A DNA stretch of 64,000 bases from assembly GCA_034440575.1 (NCBI GenBank), contig JAOTOL010001548.1:470001-534000 (forward strand). Direction: 5' to 3'. The translations under genes and the position numbers were made by a program. This DNA is from Imbricaverruca yamaguchii (lineage: Eukaryota > Arthropoda > Thecostraca > Neoverrucidae). The stretch's first letter is position 1. Every line of letters begins with the position of its first letter. Below the pieces are notes generated by a model, which was not told where the DNA came from, searched no databases, and worked only from the letters and a program-made list of their open reading frames with translations. Positions 24,461 through 36,276 of this stretch are shown piece by piece.

Positions 24461-24604
24461 TGAAAAACCTAAACTAACGTAACCTAACTAAACCTAACCC
24501 ATTCGTTTGCTTTATGGCGGAAAACGCTTGTAAAAGCTTCTCTGCTTACCACCTTAAACCACAATAATACCAGTTTGGTAGGTTAGGCTAGTTTAGGTTT
24601 TTCA
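24461..24604. mobile_element. 144-bp MITE-like palindrome
   Basis: The left end TGAAAAACCTAAACTAAC (24461 on) is nearly the reverse complement of the right end, which finishes GCTAGTTTAGGTTTTTCA at 24604. Arms are about 26 bp with a few mismatches, around a ~90-bp AT-rich centre. No coding capacity. No target-site duplication was convincing. Confidence 0.6.
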
Positions 24605-24731
24605 AAGTGGAAAATTTCAAAACTTTTCAATTTTCAATTTTTATTTCAAAAGCAGCTCATATGATTTTCCCCACATATTTTTTCTCCAAAGGAAGGTTAG
24701 GATATGCTAGATTAGATTATGTTGGTTATGG

Positions 24732-27700
24732 TCATGGGTGCAACCATTGGAGGGTGTGGAGGGAACTGGGGGGTCATGTACCCCCCCCCCATTTCTGAAA
24801 AGTGACGATTTGTCCCTATCAATTGTTTGTCCTGTCCACCCAAGCCTCACCTATCTGAACATTATCACCGCAAAATTCTAGTCATGGATACAGTGACAAA
24901 GTGAAAATACATATGCAAGAGAATCACCAAAAATACTAAAAGCTGATTTAACCAATCAACGGGCTTCACAGGTTATCTGTGGTCACACAATATCTAAATG
25001 GTAAATTAGCAAGCGTTACAAATTTCTGCTTCCAGCCAATTCTTGAATAAAATGGGCCGAATTCGTATTCAACTTCAGCGACGAGTTCGCCAGAGGCGCA
25101 TTTGTATTGGCATCGGCATTCAGCGACAGGTTTATGATCATTCGAATCAATTACCACAAATGTTTCTGCCTTCACTAAACACGCTAGAAGGAACTAAATA
25201 TGTCACGCATTGACACTTTAACAGTCAAGGTTCAACGCAAACCGGTTTCTTCGGTCGTCTCCAATTTTTTTCCTCATACAAACCTGTCCAAATCTGGTAT
25301 CAAGCAATAGCCTGTGGTGAACCATCGTACAACATTTCAAATCGGTACATGTCAAGGTGAAACTTCTAGGCCAAAGAGTAGGTTGATTTATTAGATGGCA
25401 ATATTGAAGCGAAATCGACCGAACGAGAGATTCAATTGCATTCGCCTCAACTTCCATCAACTGAGCATCATACGACGTGGCTTGCTATGTAGTATCAAAA
25501 AGCTAAGCAATCAATTTTTTTTTCAGGGACAAAAGCCAAACTGATCCTTCGATCGCCTAATGATATTTTTCGTTTTCTCTCAAACCTGTCCAAATTTGAT
25601 ACCAACCAATAATCAGTGGTGAACACTCGAGTAACATTTCAAACCGGGACAGGTTAAGTTCAAAGGTTTTACTGAGTTCTTTGATGTCCTCGCATTTCGT
25701 CGCTATGGTTTCAATTTGCAGAAAATGGATGTCATTCATGTTGTGTCCTTCGCGTTGTCTTGTTGTGCGGTATCAGAAAGTTGAAACTCATGAATAATTT
25801 TGACGGATCAAAATTCAAGCTGATTTCTTCGGTCGCTTCATCTTTTTTCGTGGTTTTCACCCAAGCCTACCCAGATCCACCATCAAGCGACAGCCCATGG
25901 CGAACCCTCCAGTAACATTTTTAAACCAAAATATGTCAAGGTGAAACATAAAGGCCAAAGGCTAGTTCGAATTTCTCGAAGTCTTCGCGATTCGTCGCTA
26001 TGAGTTCAATTTTCACCATGTGGGGGTCATTCAACGTGGCTTGTGCCTCATTATAGTGCTACCAAATATAACTAATTTCCGGGGTCATAGGCCAAACCGA
26101 TTTTTTTGGTCGCCTCGCATCTTTTCTTCGCCCTACACGCATCTGGTACCAAGCAATAGCCCGTGGTGCACCTCAAGTAGCATTTCAAACCGTGACATGT
26201 CAATGTGAAACCACAAGACCGAAGGTTTCCTTAAATGGTTCGAAATCCTCGCGTCTCGTCGCTGACTTCAATTTTTATCAAGTGGAGTCATTTGACGTGC
26301 CGTGCTCTATCAAACTGTTAAAAATTCATATTAATTTTCAGCGTCAGAGGTCCAACTGATTTTTTCTGTCGCCCCACGTTTCTTCGTTTTCTCCCAAAGC
26401 TACCCATGCTTGGCATGAAGAGGTAGCCCGTGGGCAACTCTGGAGTAGCATTTGAGCTCAGGACATGTCAGATCAAGTCTCAAGGTTAATTTTCAGAGTC
26501 CTCGCGTTTCGTGGCTATGGCTTCAATTTGCATTATGTGGGTGTTATTCGACATAGGTTGCCGTACGGTATCAAAATGTTGAGATATTGAAATAAGTTCA
26601 AGGATGTCCAAAGGTCCAGCGTGTTTACAATGATTGCGTGTAATCGGAATAGGAGGGTCAGATCTATGTTTGTTTGAGGCCTTTACACCCTTTGCAAATA
26701 GCAAACAATCCTATCATATATGACTAGGGGCTCCCCAAGAAATCCGTGGTAACATGCTCGGATGGTGCCCTCATCGCTCGTTTTTTATTTACGCTGCCAC
26801 ATTGCTGTCCTGGACATATCCACGATATCACCTTTTTTCAATTTATCCGCATTCCTATTGATGGTTCAACGGAAGTTGTCAAATTTGCAAGAGAAGCCGC
26901 ACGTGAATCCATTCAATTTTATAACTAGCCCGAGTTCATAACCGCGAGAGAGCAATGTTGGAATCAAGTGTAAAACCCAGGAATTGCCACGTGGGCATCT
27001 GTCTGAAGGGGCGCCATTTCTTTGGAGCGGCGCCACTGTGATAGCGCCTGAAGGACGCCTCTGACTGCAAAATTCGATGGGCTGGTTGCACTCGGCCCTT
27101 CCCCAAGGGGGCGCCTTTTTATTTCATAGAAACGCCTCAGGCCGAGAAATTCCGGCAGGTACACTGGAACCTCTTCAGAGGGACGCATTTTCCCTGCCTG
27201 GGGGACGCCACTTCAACGTAGTGGTGCATGCCTTCAGTTCCGGACACTTTATCCTCCCTGGTTGTTATCGCATCGAAATGTGTCCCCGTAAAACAGGAAA
27301 ACATGAGAAAGGAAATTGCATGTTCATATCTACTACCGTAAAACCATTGTCTCATATTTTGTTTTCCCTGCTACAAGAGGGCAACGTTTAGCGTACTTAC
27401 AGCATTGCTCTATAGTGATAGTGAAATCGGGTCCAGCACGTGCGACATAAAACTAGACGTTTATAGGTAGCAATAAGTTGTGAAAGCTACTAATTTTCGT
27501 GGAACATTTAGTCCCCAAAATATCATTTTTAACAATGGTAAATCTGAAAAATTAAAATATACTTAACATTGAATTGAAGTGCCTGAAAATGTCATTGAGA
27601 AAGAAGTAGCTGAGATCCAAGGATTTTTTTTTTCAAGAAGGGGAGGGGAGAGAGGGCGGGGCTAGGTCCCTCTATCCTGTTAAAACTGATCGCGTCCCGG

Positions 27701-27740
27701 GTTTGTCCACCCAATTTCGAATCCGTGGTTACACCCATGG
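24732..27740. mobile_element. Copy B of the ~3-kb dispersed repeat with inverted ends
   Basis: Same family as 10152-13381. The start CATGGGTGCAACCATTGG (24733) and the end CCGTGGTTACACCCATG (27723-27739) are inverted copies over about 15 bp, which defines the element better than copy A. The interior has the same block order, including the five-unit tandem array. It lacks the ~220 bp found at 10450-10680 in copy A. No enzyme frame was seen. Confidence 0.65.
25235..26640 (+). repeat. Internal ~285-bp tandem array in copy B
   Basis: Five units start at about 25240, 25550, 25825, 26098 and 26360, and correspond one-to-one with the units of copy A. The array therefore existed before the two copies separated. 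Confidence 0.65.
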
Positions 27741-28277
27741 CCATGGTTATTAGACCATGGTGTGGATTCACCTATGAGTGAATCCATGCCATTCCAACTG
27801 GAGTCTAAAACCTGCATCATAACCTTACTTCTATAACGTATATCACAATAACCCATCTCGATTATTCTGCTCACTCAGGACAACATAGAAGTCTGGTAAT
27901 GAAAGTGTTTCTTCATTACATGGATTGCAATGTAAACAGAAAGAAGTCCTTTGAACCATATATTATGTCTTCACAATGCTGCTCCATCCACCTCCAACTC
28001 CAACCCTGACTAAACCTCAGGAGCGTATCCAAGGTGTGTTTCGCGGCTCTGGTCCGCCATAGGTGTGCTCCACAGGTGTGCTCCCCGGTTCGCCACATTG
28101 GACGGCGTGCTCTGCGACCCTGGCCCGTCACGGTAGGGTTCTAATAAAATCTGACTTGGCCCTAAAAGCCAAAGACGCGTGAAAAAACTGCGTGAAAAAT
28201 GCTTCAAAGCATATTGCGCAGGAGGCTTACAAAAAATAGACGTCGACACCAAAAAAATATAAAATGGACACCATCCA
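27741..28277. other. No gene recognised
   Basis: Balanced sequence with a short repetition of AGGTGTGCTCC (about 28062-28085). Nothing else supported. Confidence 0.35.
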
Positions 28278-28598
28278 ATGGACCCGAGCACCGGAAAATT
28301 CGGATCAGTTCCAGAAAGAAAGTTCTCCTATGAGCCCTGCAGCTCTGAAGGGTACAATGGGCTGATAAAAAAACTCGTTGCGCAGCTGCAATGGCATACC
28401 AAAGAAGAATATGCCCCATCCCTCCTTCATGAAGAGGTGGACTCCCAAGAACGCAAGCATCGCGCCTGGATCCCCAAAATAGCCCTGGGACCCATAGATT
28501 TACAACGAGGCCTCAGAATTAAGGGTTATAAATACGAGAGGACGAACACCACACCGAGTATTTTTATTTATTGCGTTTTTCTATGCCCCAGTCTATAA
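28278..28598 (+). CDS. Unrecognised 106-codon open frame
   Basis: The frame reads MDPSTGKFGSVPERK..., with YNGLIKKLVAQLQWHTKEEY in the middle and KIALGPIDLQRGLRIKG near the end. Charged and hydrophobic residues are spaced as in a soluble protein, with no repeat structure. The C-terminal part turns hydrophobic. A TATAAATA word sits inside the frame near 28528, so it may instead mark a promoter. No family was recognised; it could be a decayed transposon ORF. Confidence 0.25.
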   Translation: MDPSTGKFGSVPERKFSYEPCSSEGYNGLIKKLVAQLQWHTKEEYAPSLLHEEVDSQERKHRAWIPKIALGPIDLQRGLRIKGYKYERTNTTPSIFIYCVFLCPSL

Positions 28599-28709
28599 GC
28601 CGGCCAATATTGGTCTGCCACAAACCGGGTCAAATAATTTTCACCGAGCGATCACCCGACCTTCCTGTTTCTCATCCTCCCCAACATCAATCATGAGATT
28701 TCTTTTGCC

Positions 28710-29039
28710 ATGGGCCAGCAAGTAAGCTACGTTCTTGCTTGTCATTTCTCCCCACCAATATCGGCGCACATTTTCAACGAGGCACATCTTAAATACGTAC
28801 GGAACTACATCATGGAAACCAGGATACACCACATACCTATTAGTGAGACTTTAATAAGCTTGCCCCTACACACATGCACTCATATAACGAAGTTGGAGAG
28901 ATTTTGTTTGAACAGGAATACTAATGGTTTCACTTGCACTAGGAAGATATACCTATTACTACAAAAGAATCCATCAGTGGTGAAAAGAGCTCTAGGTCCA
29001 GCGGGAAGCGTGAATTTGAAAGTACTCAACCTGCGATGA
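28710..29039 (+). CDS. Unrecognised 109-codon open frame
   Basis: The frame reads MGQQVSYVLACHFSPPISAH, then YVRNYIMETRIHHIP, then LERFCLNRNTNGFTCTRKIY and a C-terminus rich in Leu/Lys. It lies 111 bp after the preceding open frame on the same strand. No domain recognised. The pair may be exons or ORFs of one unknown element, or chance. Confidence 0.2.
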   Translation: MGQQVSYVLACHFSPPISAHIFNEAHLKYVRNYIMETRIHHIPISETLISLPLHTCTHITKLERFCLNRNTNGFTCTRKIYLLLQKNPSVVKRALGPAGSVNLKVLNLR

Positions 29040-30689
29040 TAGTTCGTCTTCAGTACTACATGTTGCTGTTAACCATAGTCGCGACCAAGAGTATGCGTTC
29101 CCCGTAGCGGGGAAAGTTGTGTGTTTACTATCAAAATTATCGATTTCTGCATCGAAAAGTGCCCAACCATGGTACTTTGCGTAAGTGCTCAACCATGGTA
29201 CTTTGCGAAATTCCTGGATACGCCCCTGGTGGCAACTCTGGCCCGCCCACTTTTGGGACGTTCCTACGCCTATGGTTTCCGGGAGGCCAGTTGTTAATTT
29301 GCGCTGACTAACATTGAAGCGCATTTTCAGAGGAAGTTCTGCAGACTAGAGAAGAAGAGGAATTAATGACAATTGAAGGAGGCGTGGCTCACTGGCTCTC
29401 GGGGTCCCGCGAGCCAGGTGGCTGCCGGATCCAGCGACACCGAGAGAAACGCCAGTAAACCCGTGGGGTTTCAGCAGAGCAGGTATCACCAGTGCTGGAT
29501 GGCCAAGATATGGACATGTTTTTCATGCATTCAAGCAAGTGTCGTCACCGGTTTGAATGTTTTTTGATATGGTTGAAAATGTCTGAACAATTCCTAGTGT
29601 CATGTTAAAAAAAACATTCAGTCTTTTTTCAGTCTTCAGTCTTTCTTACTTACTTGCTTCTTACTTCAGTATATGCTTCAGGTAATACTGAAGTATGTAT
29701 TTCAGTTAATACTTCAGTCTTCAGTCTTCCATTTTTACCAATTACAGAAGAAGCTGTATATGTCCTTTGATTATTTTCGCTGAATCGGTATCGGAGTGTG
29801 GACAATTAACCTACTGACATTGCAAGAGTTGACCTGCGATGACCAACAATTCCGCGACATTCTAGCTACTTCTCCCGCCACTATGTAATTGCTTTCAGAC
29901 ATGTAGGAAGTATTATAATTTAAGAGTAAATTACGGCTCGTTTCGAACAAAAGTCGCATTCTCACGAAACCAGGAAGATTCAAGAACTTCTTTACCGCTC
30001 AGTTTCCTGAATCCGCCATTGATGCATTTCAAAGTTAAGAACTATCTAGATCTTATGACTCGAGTTCTTTGTTCTGCAATGACAGACCATCGGAGCTGGA
30101 TCTAAGAGGAGCACAGGGGCATATGCCACCCATGGGGGGGGAGGCGTCGCCTCTCTGGTTGGAAAGCAATGCAACCCTCCAGGGACACTGGGCTGCAAAC
30201 CCTCCATGAATTTTCCGACCAAAGGCGCTGCTGTGGGTGGGAAAGGTTCCCTTCCAGGGGCAGTCGAGCGTACACATTTCCCTTGACATTTTATCAGTCA
30301 GTGACGCCCGACCAGCCGAGTGCTCCCTCTGATGAAATGTCCTTGATCCGCTCCTATGGACGATCAGAGCACTGGTGAAAGAAGTTAGACAAGTTAAAAA
30401 AAAACATTGGTAATTCCAAACCATGGCGCTCGTATAGTAAACTATATATCGGTCCTGCATGAGTTGTAGATTTATCGAAAGGAATTTAAGCCTGAGAACG
30501 TGAAAATCATAATAAGGTATATAGTATACAGTATACGAGCTAAATTGGTGGTCCGGAAAACCCTCACGATTTTGCGTGCCCGATTCCATCCCAATCATTT
30601 GACAACATTTTGAAAGAGCGATGTACTTGCCTGCAGCGAATTGTTCTAGGGGACCCTTAAACCATGGCTGATCGCTAGGAACGTAGGCT
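29040..30689. other. No gene recognised
   Basis: Holds a short direct duplication (CAACCATGGTACTTTGCG at 29163 and 29191), a decayed TTCAGT/CTTCAGTC simple repeat (29615-29740), and a G-run block at 30130 resembling pieces of the 3-kb family. A minus frame at 30053-30598 has no recognisable domain. Confidence 0.35.
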
Positions 30690-30950
30690 ACGCCGCTTCA
30701 TCCCAATAATTATTGGTAGGCTGCGCCGCTTCACAGTTAAGCGTTGCGTCACAGTCTATAAGATTTACCGCTGGCCAGCTGTAGGTATTCGCTTGGGCGG
30801 TCGTCACATGGGCATTTCCCCTGCTGCCATGCAGTGAGAAGCACGTACCTACGCTGTTCCCGCCTTGCATTCCTCTATCGTCCAAACAACATTGGCAGTT
30901 CAGCAAGCGGTCCACTACTGGAGCCTTGTAGGCAAGCCGCATTTGATCGC
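30690..30950 (+). repeat. Dispersed repeat family C, copy 1
   Basis: Contains GGTAGGCTGCGCCGCTTCAC, then GTTGCGTCAC and, later, CCTCTATCGTCCAAACAACATT. It matches the reverse complement of 39355-39590 and, more weakly, 37428-37620 directly. Confidence 0.7.
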
Positions 30951-31129
30951 TGTGGATTTCGGACTTCGACGACGAAGAATGAACTGGATGTGTTGGAACG
31001 AGCTCGGTTGCAAATGATACAGTGAAAGGATATGAGAGGTTTATGATGTCAACGGAGCATTCTCTTACCCAAAAATGTCAACATAATTTCTAACCTTCAT
31101 ACCTTTTATAAATTGAGTTCGAACTCGTG

Positions 31130-31437
31130 CTAGGGTGGCTTTATATATTAGGACCAAATTGCTAAACAGATGTCGTTGCGTTAGCCCTGATCGCATCACT
31201 CGACTAATAAAATGCAGTTCTACAGTAAAAATTTGGCAAAACGGTTCATGTGCCGCTAGCGTATTCACACGATCACCCCGGCAGCTCGCTTTCAACATTA
31301 TCGTGCCAGTTGCCAACTGACTCTCCCAGCCAGGTGCTAACAGTGACCTCGTGAAGCGGCTCGAACCCCGCCCTTCCAGGACAGGGGAGACCAGCACAGG
31401 CCATTGCCCAAGCCAACTGAGCTACCGGGACGGCAGA
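31130..31437 (-). mobile_element. tRNA-derived SINE, copy 1
   Basis: Read on minus, it starts GTCCCGGTAGCTCAGTTGGC. It has an A-box at 31424-31411 and a B-box GGGTTCGAGCC at 31368-31358, about 43 bp apart, as in a tRNA-type RNA polymerase III promoter. A body follows with GGCACGATAATGTTGAAAGC and CTGCCGGGGTGATCGTG, and a tail with TTTAGCAATTTGGTCC. Body and tail match the second copy at 38878-39165. It is not a tRNA gene: the head does not fold into a full cloverleaf and is fused to the body. Confidence 0.7.
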
Positions 31438-32229
31438 TACACAGGCGGTTCCTGCTTCATTAGAGCTCCAACTTTCCAGATACGTCGTTGCAGAACAAAG
31501 CAGTACACTAGTATAAGCTGTGGAGAGGTGTTCAGCAATTACTTCTGTGATTATGTTTCATTAGTTTTTATCTGATAAGCACTTTCGTAGCACGCAAATT
31601 ATACTATATCAACCTGGCGAGGATGCCGAGCGCCATCTTGTTTTTAGGCGCGGCCTTGTGGCTTCGATTTCTGTAGTGTAGAGGAATAGGTTTTGGTCTT
31701 TTTGGCGTTAAAGTTTAGGTTAGGATTTAAATAGTTTCTTTGGAATAGAGCTACTTCATTTTTGGAGTATTTTAGTATTTAGTTTATTTTTCAGTTGGAG
31801 ATATTACAAGTGTGTAGATATCATAAGTATATTAGAAAACACTAATACTTTCCGAACATACTTTATTTAGTTTTGTGGTGCATAGTGTGTTTTGTGTTTA
31901 AGTTTAAGATAGAGTTTAATTGGTACTAAGTTGGTGGTATTCATAAGTGCTGTGTGACTGTTTATTTTTCCTGACTGATATTCGTATGGTTGTCTACCTG
32001 TCTAGAAGACAATGAGATTAGACGTTTAAATTTCAAGAAAAAAAACAAAAAAGCCAACAGTTGTTTAACAGTTTCAGCTTAGTGTGTTGGTATTCTTGAG
32101 GTACTTAGATCATTATCTGACAGTATAGGAGGTAGTGATTTATAGTGAATAATAGTTCGCTTTTTTTTCTTCTTTTTTTAATTCATTTTTGTCGGTTGTT
32201 TCACGAGTTAATTTCAATCTAAATCTAAG

Positions 32230-33183
32230 ATGGTTTCTACCAGGATGCAGGCACTAGAGGAAGAGATTAAGGCCCTTAGAGCAGAGCTTTCCAAGCTCAA
32301 GGCTGCCCTTGTTGCACAGGGTAGGCAAGATAAGGCAAAAGGGGGTCACTCCGCAGCAGGGACATCATATGCACAGGTAGTCGCAGGCTACTAGGTAGCT
32401 GAGGCTTCCCCTACTGTGGAGGTGGCTGGGATTTCTCTAGAGGAGAGTGTTAATATTTAACAGAGGAGGGGTAGTTCTGGTAGGTCACACGAGGGGAAGT
32501 GGCATGAGGTCCGGGGGTGGAGGATTTGGAGACGCGAGCCTAAGGAAAGGGTCAGTGAGTGGCAGGTGGCAGGTGGTAGGACTGGGAGGAAGCCCAGTGG
32601 AACTGCTTAACAAGCGGGCATAGTAATATATAATATATTCCAGGCACTATCTTGTGCCCAGGATAGTGGTAGTGAGGATACGGTACTGGTCGCAGGTGAT
32701 TCTCGTGTGCGACATTTAAATCGTGTATTTTGTAAAGGTAGGAGGGACGGGAGGTGCATCACCAGGCCTGGTGCCAAGGTTAAGGACCTGATGTCAGTGG
32801 GGGCACAGGGCACCAATGATCACCAGTTTAGTACAGTTATAGTACAGGTAGGGGTGAATAACATTGGTCCTGCTAGGTGTGAGGAGCTGCTGTAGGACTA
32901 TAGGGCTCTTCTGGCCACTCTGAATGATAGCAATAGGGGAGTCATTGTAACCGCAATTTTGCCTCGGGCTGGAGCCTCCCCTGAGTGGAGCTCTAGGGCA
33001 CTGGCAGTCAATGTCAGGGTAGGTAAGCTCTGCCATGAATTAGGTTTCACATTTGTTGATGAGTGGTGCAGGTTTTATGGATCCTGGGACCTCTATCAGA
33101 GGGATGGCCTGCATTTCTCAGAGAAGGGGTTCATGTGTTAGACAAAGTGTATGAGCATATTCTTCAAGGAAACTAGGAAATGA
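32230..33183 (+). pseudogene. LINE ORF1: coiled coil plus SGNH/GDSL esterase-like domain
   Basis: One frame runs from ATG at 32230 to TGA at 33181, about 317 codons, interrupted by stops at 32392, 32458, 32608, 32893 and 33139. Residues ~1-35 (MQALEEEIKALRAELSKLKA) form a heptad coiled coil. From about codon 155 the SGNH hydrolase blocks appear: GDSR at 32695 (block I with the nucleophile Ser), GVNNIG at 32851 (block III Asn) and DGLHFS at 33103 (block V Asp and His). Such esterase domains are documented in CR1-clade ORF1 proteins. The catalytic residues are kept although the frame is broken by stops. Confidence 0.65.
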
Positions 33184-33184
33184 G

Positions 33185-36166
33185 GTGGGGAGGAATGAAA
33201 TTGCATTGCCATCTCAAGGATATTCCAATAGTGTCAGCCAAGGCAATATAACTTCAAAGTCAGCAAATAAGGACAGCAGTAGTTCAAGGAAGCAGAGTGG
33301 TAGTTCATTCAGTGATAAAATAATTCAGCATGAAAAAGCCAAAGGTGGTTATGGAGTGTATGTTAAGTGTATGATGCTTAATGCTCAGAGTATCCGACTC
33401 CAATTTGATGAGTTCAGGTGTTATTTTGCTGAGGAGGAACCAGATTTTGTTTGCATTACACTGGCATGGGCCAGTGAGGAGTATTTTGGAGATAACCTGC
33501 AGGACTATGTGATCCAGGGATACAACATGCTTTCATGCAATAGGGGTCCAGCAGTGAAAGGGGTGGTATAATGCTCTATGTGAATAGCTTATTCATTTCT
33601 AAAAAAGTAGCAGGTGCGGATAAAAATGTGTCTGTTGAGTCAATTTGGTTTGATGTCGCTGTGGGAAAAGGAAACAGCAATACACTGAGGATAGGAGCTT
33701 TCTACCGATCAGAAACCCTGCCACATTCTCAGCAACTGGAGCTTGATAAGGTGATTTGTGAAGAAATCAGTAGAAACTTTCGGAGAAAGTGCTTTCTTCT
33801 TGGTGACTTTAATCTAAAAGGATATGAAATGTTAGTGTTGGCTCCCCATCATGCAAAATGTTTAGGAAACGCCTTGAAGAGGACCTGTTCATATACAAAT
33901 TTGTAACGGAAACTAGCAGGCATGGCTCATTCTTGGACCTTGTATTCTCAGATTTAAGTGACTTGGTCCAAGACTTGACTGTAGGAGAAACTCTGGGAAA
34001 ACGTCACCATAACATAGTTAGATTGAAGGCACATGTAGTGGAAATTATTAAGGTTAATTTGGTAAAGGTTTCAAATTTTAACAGAGCAGACTTTGCTTGC
34101 ATGAGAGCGGCTTTAAGTGCATAAGATGGGAAGAATAATTCTCCAATTTAAATGCCTGTGAAAAATGGGAAAAGTTCAAATCTTACTTGAAGGAAATTCA
34201 GATTAGACATGTCCCCAAAAGCAAGGCGCAAAAGAAGGATAGGAAAGCCAGCATGGCTACCACCAGACTTGATAAAAGCAATTACGACTAAGAAAGCTAC
34301 ATTTAGAGTGCTTAAGGAAGCTTCAAATATCGTAAATCTGAAGGCGTATCGAAAAGCTAGGGACACTGTGAAGCAAAAAACCAGAGCAGCAAAGCGAGCA
34401 AAATAACTGGATTTAGCTAGAAACTGTAATAGGGACAGTAAACAGTTCTTTAGTTTCTACAAGCTGAGTAAAGTTTCTAGCACAATTGGTCCACTGGAAG
34501 TAAATGGGACTATATTGGGTGAGGATAGTGAGATGGTTGGGGAGCTGAGCAAGCAGTTTAAATCAGCGTTTACGTTGGAAGATATGACCAATCTGCCGAC
34601 CGTACACCATAGTTCAGTGACATGTGATCGGATAAATGATGTTGATTACATTGATAGAGATGTTGTTTTCAATCATATCAGGAAAATAAAGCCAAACAAG
34701 GCAGCAGGACCTGATAAAATGTATGCTAGGGTATTGCGGGAAGCTGAAAAGGAACTGGCATTTCCACTTAGTATAATATTTTGTCGATCAGTTTCACAAA
34801 ATGAAGTTCCAACAGATTGGAAAAGGGCAAATGTAGTTCCTATTTTCAAGAAAGGAGAAAAAAGGAAAGTTGAAAACAATAGGCCAGTAAGTCTCACATC
34901 CCTAGTCTGCAAGGTACTCGAATCAATTATCAAGGATAGAATAGTTAGTTATCTGGAAGGAAACAGATTGATTCAAGATACTGAACATGGGTTCAGGAAA
35001 GGGCGGTCATGCCTCACAAATCTCTTGGACTTTTTGAACTTCGCCACATAACAATTTAACCAGGGAAGTCAGGTTGATGTAGCATATCTTAACTTTAGTA
35101 AGGCCTTTGACAAGGTCCAATGATACAGCTTCAGGCCAATGGTATCGCAGGTAGTATCTTAAAATGGATAGAGTTGTGGCTTTTAGATAGACAAAAAAGA
35201 GTGATCCTAAATGGTACAAAGTCATCACGGCAAAATGTTTTTAGTGGAGTCCCCCAGGCGTCAGTACTGTGGCCACTACTGTTCATTATATTTGTAAATA
35301 ACATTGAAAGTGGCCTAAGCAGCACGGTTTTGAAATTTGCGAATGATTTGAAAGTCTTCAGGGCAATAACAGGTCAAATTGAGCATATCTCGCTGCAAAA
35401 AGACTTAAACGAACTTGTGAAGTGGTCCGAAGAATGGCAAATACAATTTAATTTCGATAAGTACAAAATCATGCATGTAGGTAAGCAGCATATGAAGGCT
35501 CCATATTTGATGGGTGGCCAAATGCTATCAGTGACTCAACAGAAGGATTTAGGTGTTATTCTAAACACAAAATTGGGGGCATCAGAACAGACCAAGGAAG
35601 CCAGGAAGAAGGCACTGAGAATACTTGGGGCAATAAATAGGAATGTATCATACAGAAGTGAGGAAGTCATCAGGAAGCTTTACTGTGCATATGTCAGGCC
35701 ACATTTGGAATACTGCATCCAAGCTTGGTCTCCTAGCTATGAAAAAGATTGTTGGCTTTTAGAGAGAGTACAAAAGAGGGCTACACAAATGGTTAATGGC
35801 ATAAGCAACCTGGCATATGAGGAAAGATTGAAGAAATTTAACATGTTTTCACTTAGATATAGAAGGCTGAGAGGAGATCTCAGCGAGGTCTTTAAATTTG
35901 TCCATGGTCTGGAGAGGGGATACCTTGGGGAAATGTTTGAATTTAACAGAAATGATGCAGTTAGAGGACATAAATTCAAAATTAAAGATAACCACAGCAG
36001 AACGAGGTTAAGACAGTCTTTCTTCACCACCAGGGTAGTGGAACACTGGAACCAGCTGCCAGAAGCCATTGTAAGTAGCAGCACGTTGAACGTCTTTAAA
36101 AACAGCATAGACAATCATTATAAGAATAGAGGGCTTGCTTTTCAGCATTACAGGGAGGGCTGATCG
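33185..36166 (+). pseudogene. LINE ORF2: AP endonuclease and reverse transcriptase
   Basis: Endonuclease parts are spread over three frames: MLNAQS (about 33374), DFVCIT-LAW where the family has Glu but Leu is present (33461), GDFN (33802), and KRHHNIV where the family has an SDHN-type box and His replaces Asp (34005). The reverse transcriptase starts near 34515: KAAGPDKMYARVLRE, then VPIFKKGEKRKVENNRPVSL and HGFRKGRSCLTNL, then a stop at 35049. Motif A is AYLNFSKAFD, with Asn in the catalytic Asp position (35090). After a frameshift come SGVPQASVLWPLLF and FANDLKV, with Asn for Asp (35342), then the connection and a C-terminal domain with VRPHLEYC ending at 36166. Several catalytic losses plus frame breaks mean no activity. 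Confidence 0.8.
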
Positions 36167-36276
36167 ACGGATTTGGTGGGCAACTGGTTGAGTGCACAGA
36201 GTGCAACCAAGAAGGGCCCTTGTGGCTCATAGTTGCACTAATCTTGGATGTCTTTATGTCTTTATGTCTTCATTAG

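Larger units (their letters stand above)
31565..36268 (+). mobile_element. Near full-length CR1-type LINE (dead)
   Basis: About 4.7 kb: a ~650-bp 5' region, ORF1 with coiled coil and SGNH esterase, ORF2 with endonuclease and reverse transcriptase, and a ~100-bp 3' region. The end is a short tail of TCTTTATG repeats. Esterase in ORF1 and a short tandem-repeat tail are known traits of the CR1 group. The 8-bp word TTCATTAG occurs just before (31557-31564) and just after (36269-36276) and may be the target duplication; 8 bp could be chance. Stops, frameshifts and changed catalytic residues show it is inactive. A second copy of its 3' end is at 63801-64000. Confidence 0.75.

Noticed and set aside
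31358..31424. A tRNA gene on minus
   Set aside because: A and B boxes are present, but the head is part of a ~300-bp SINE repeated at 38878; no full cloverleaf.
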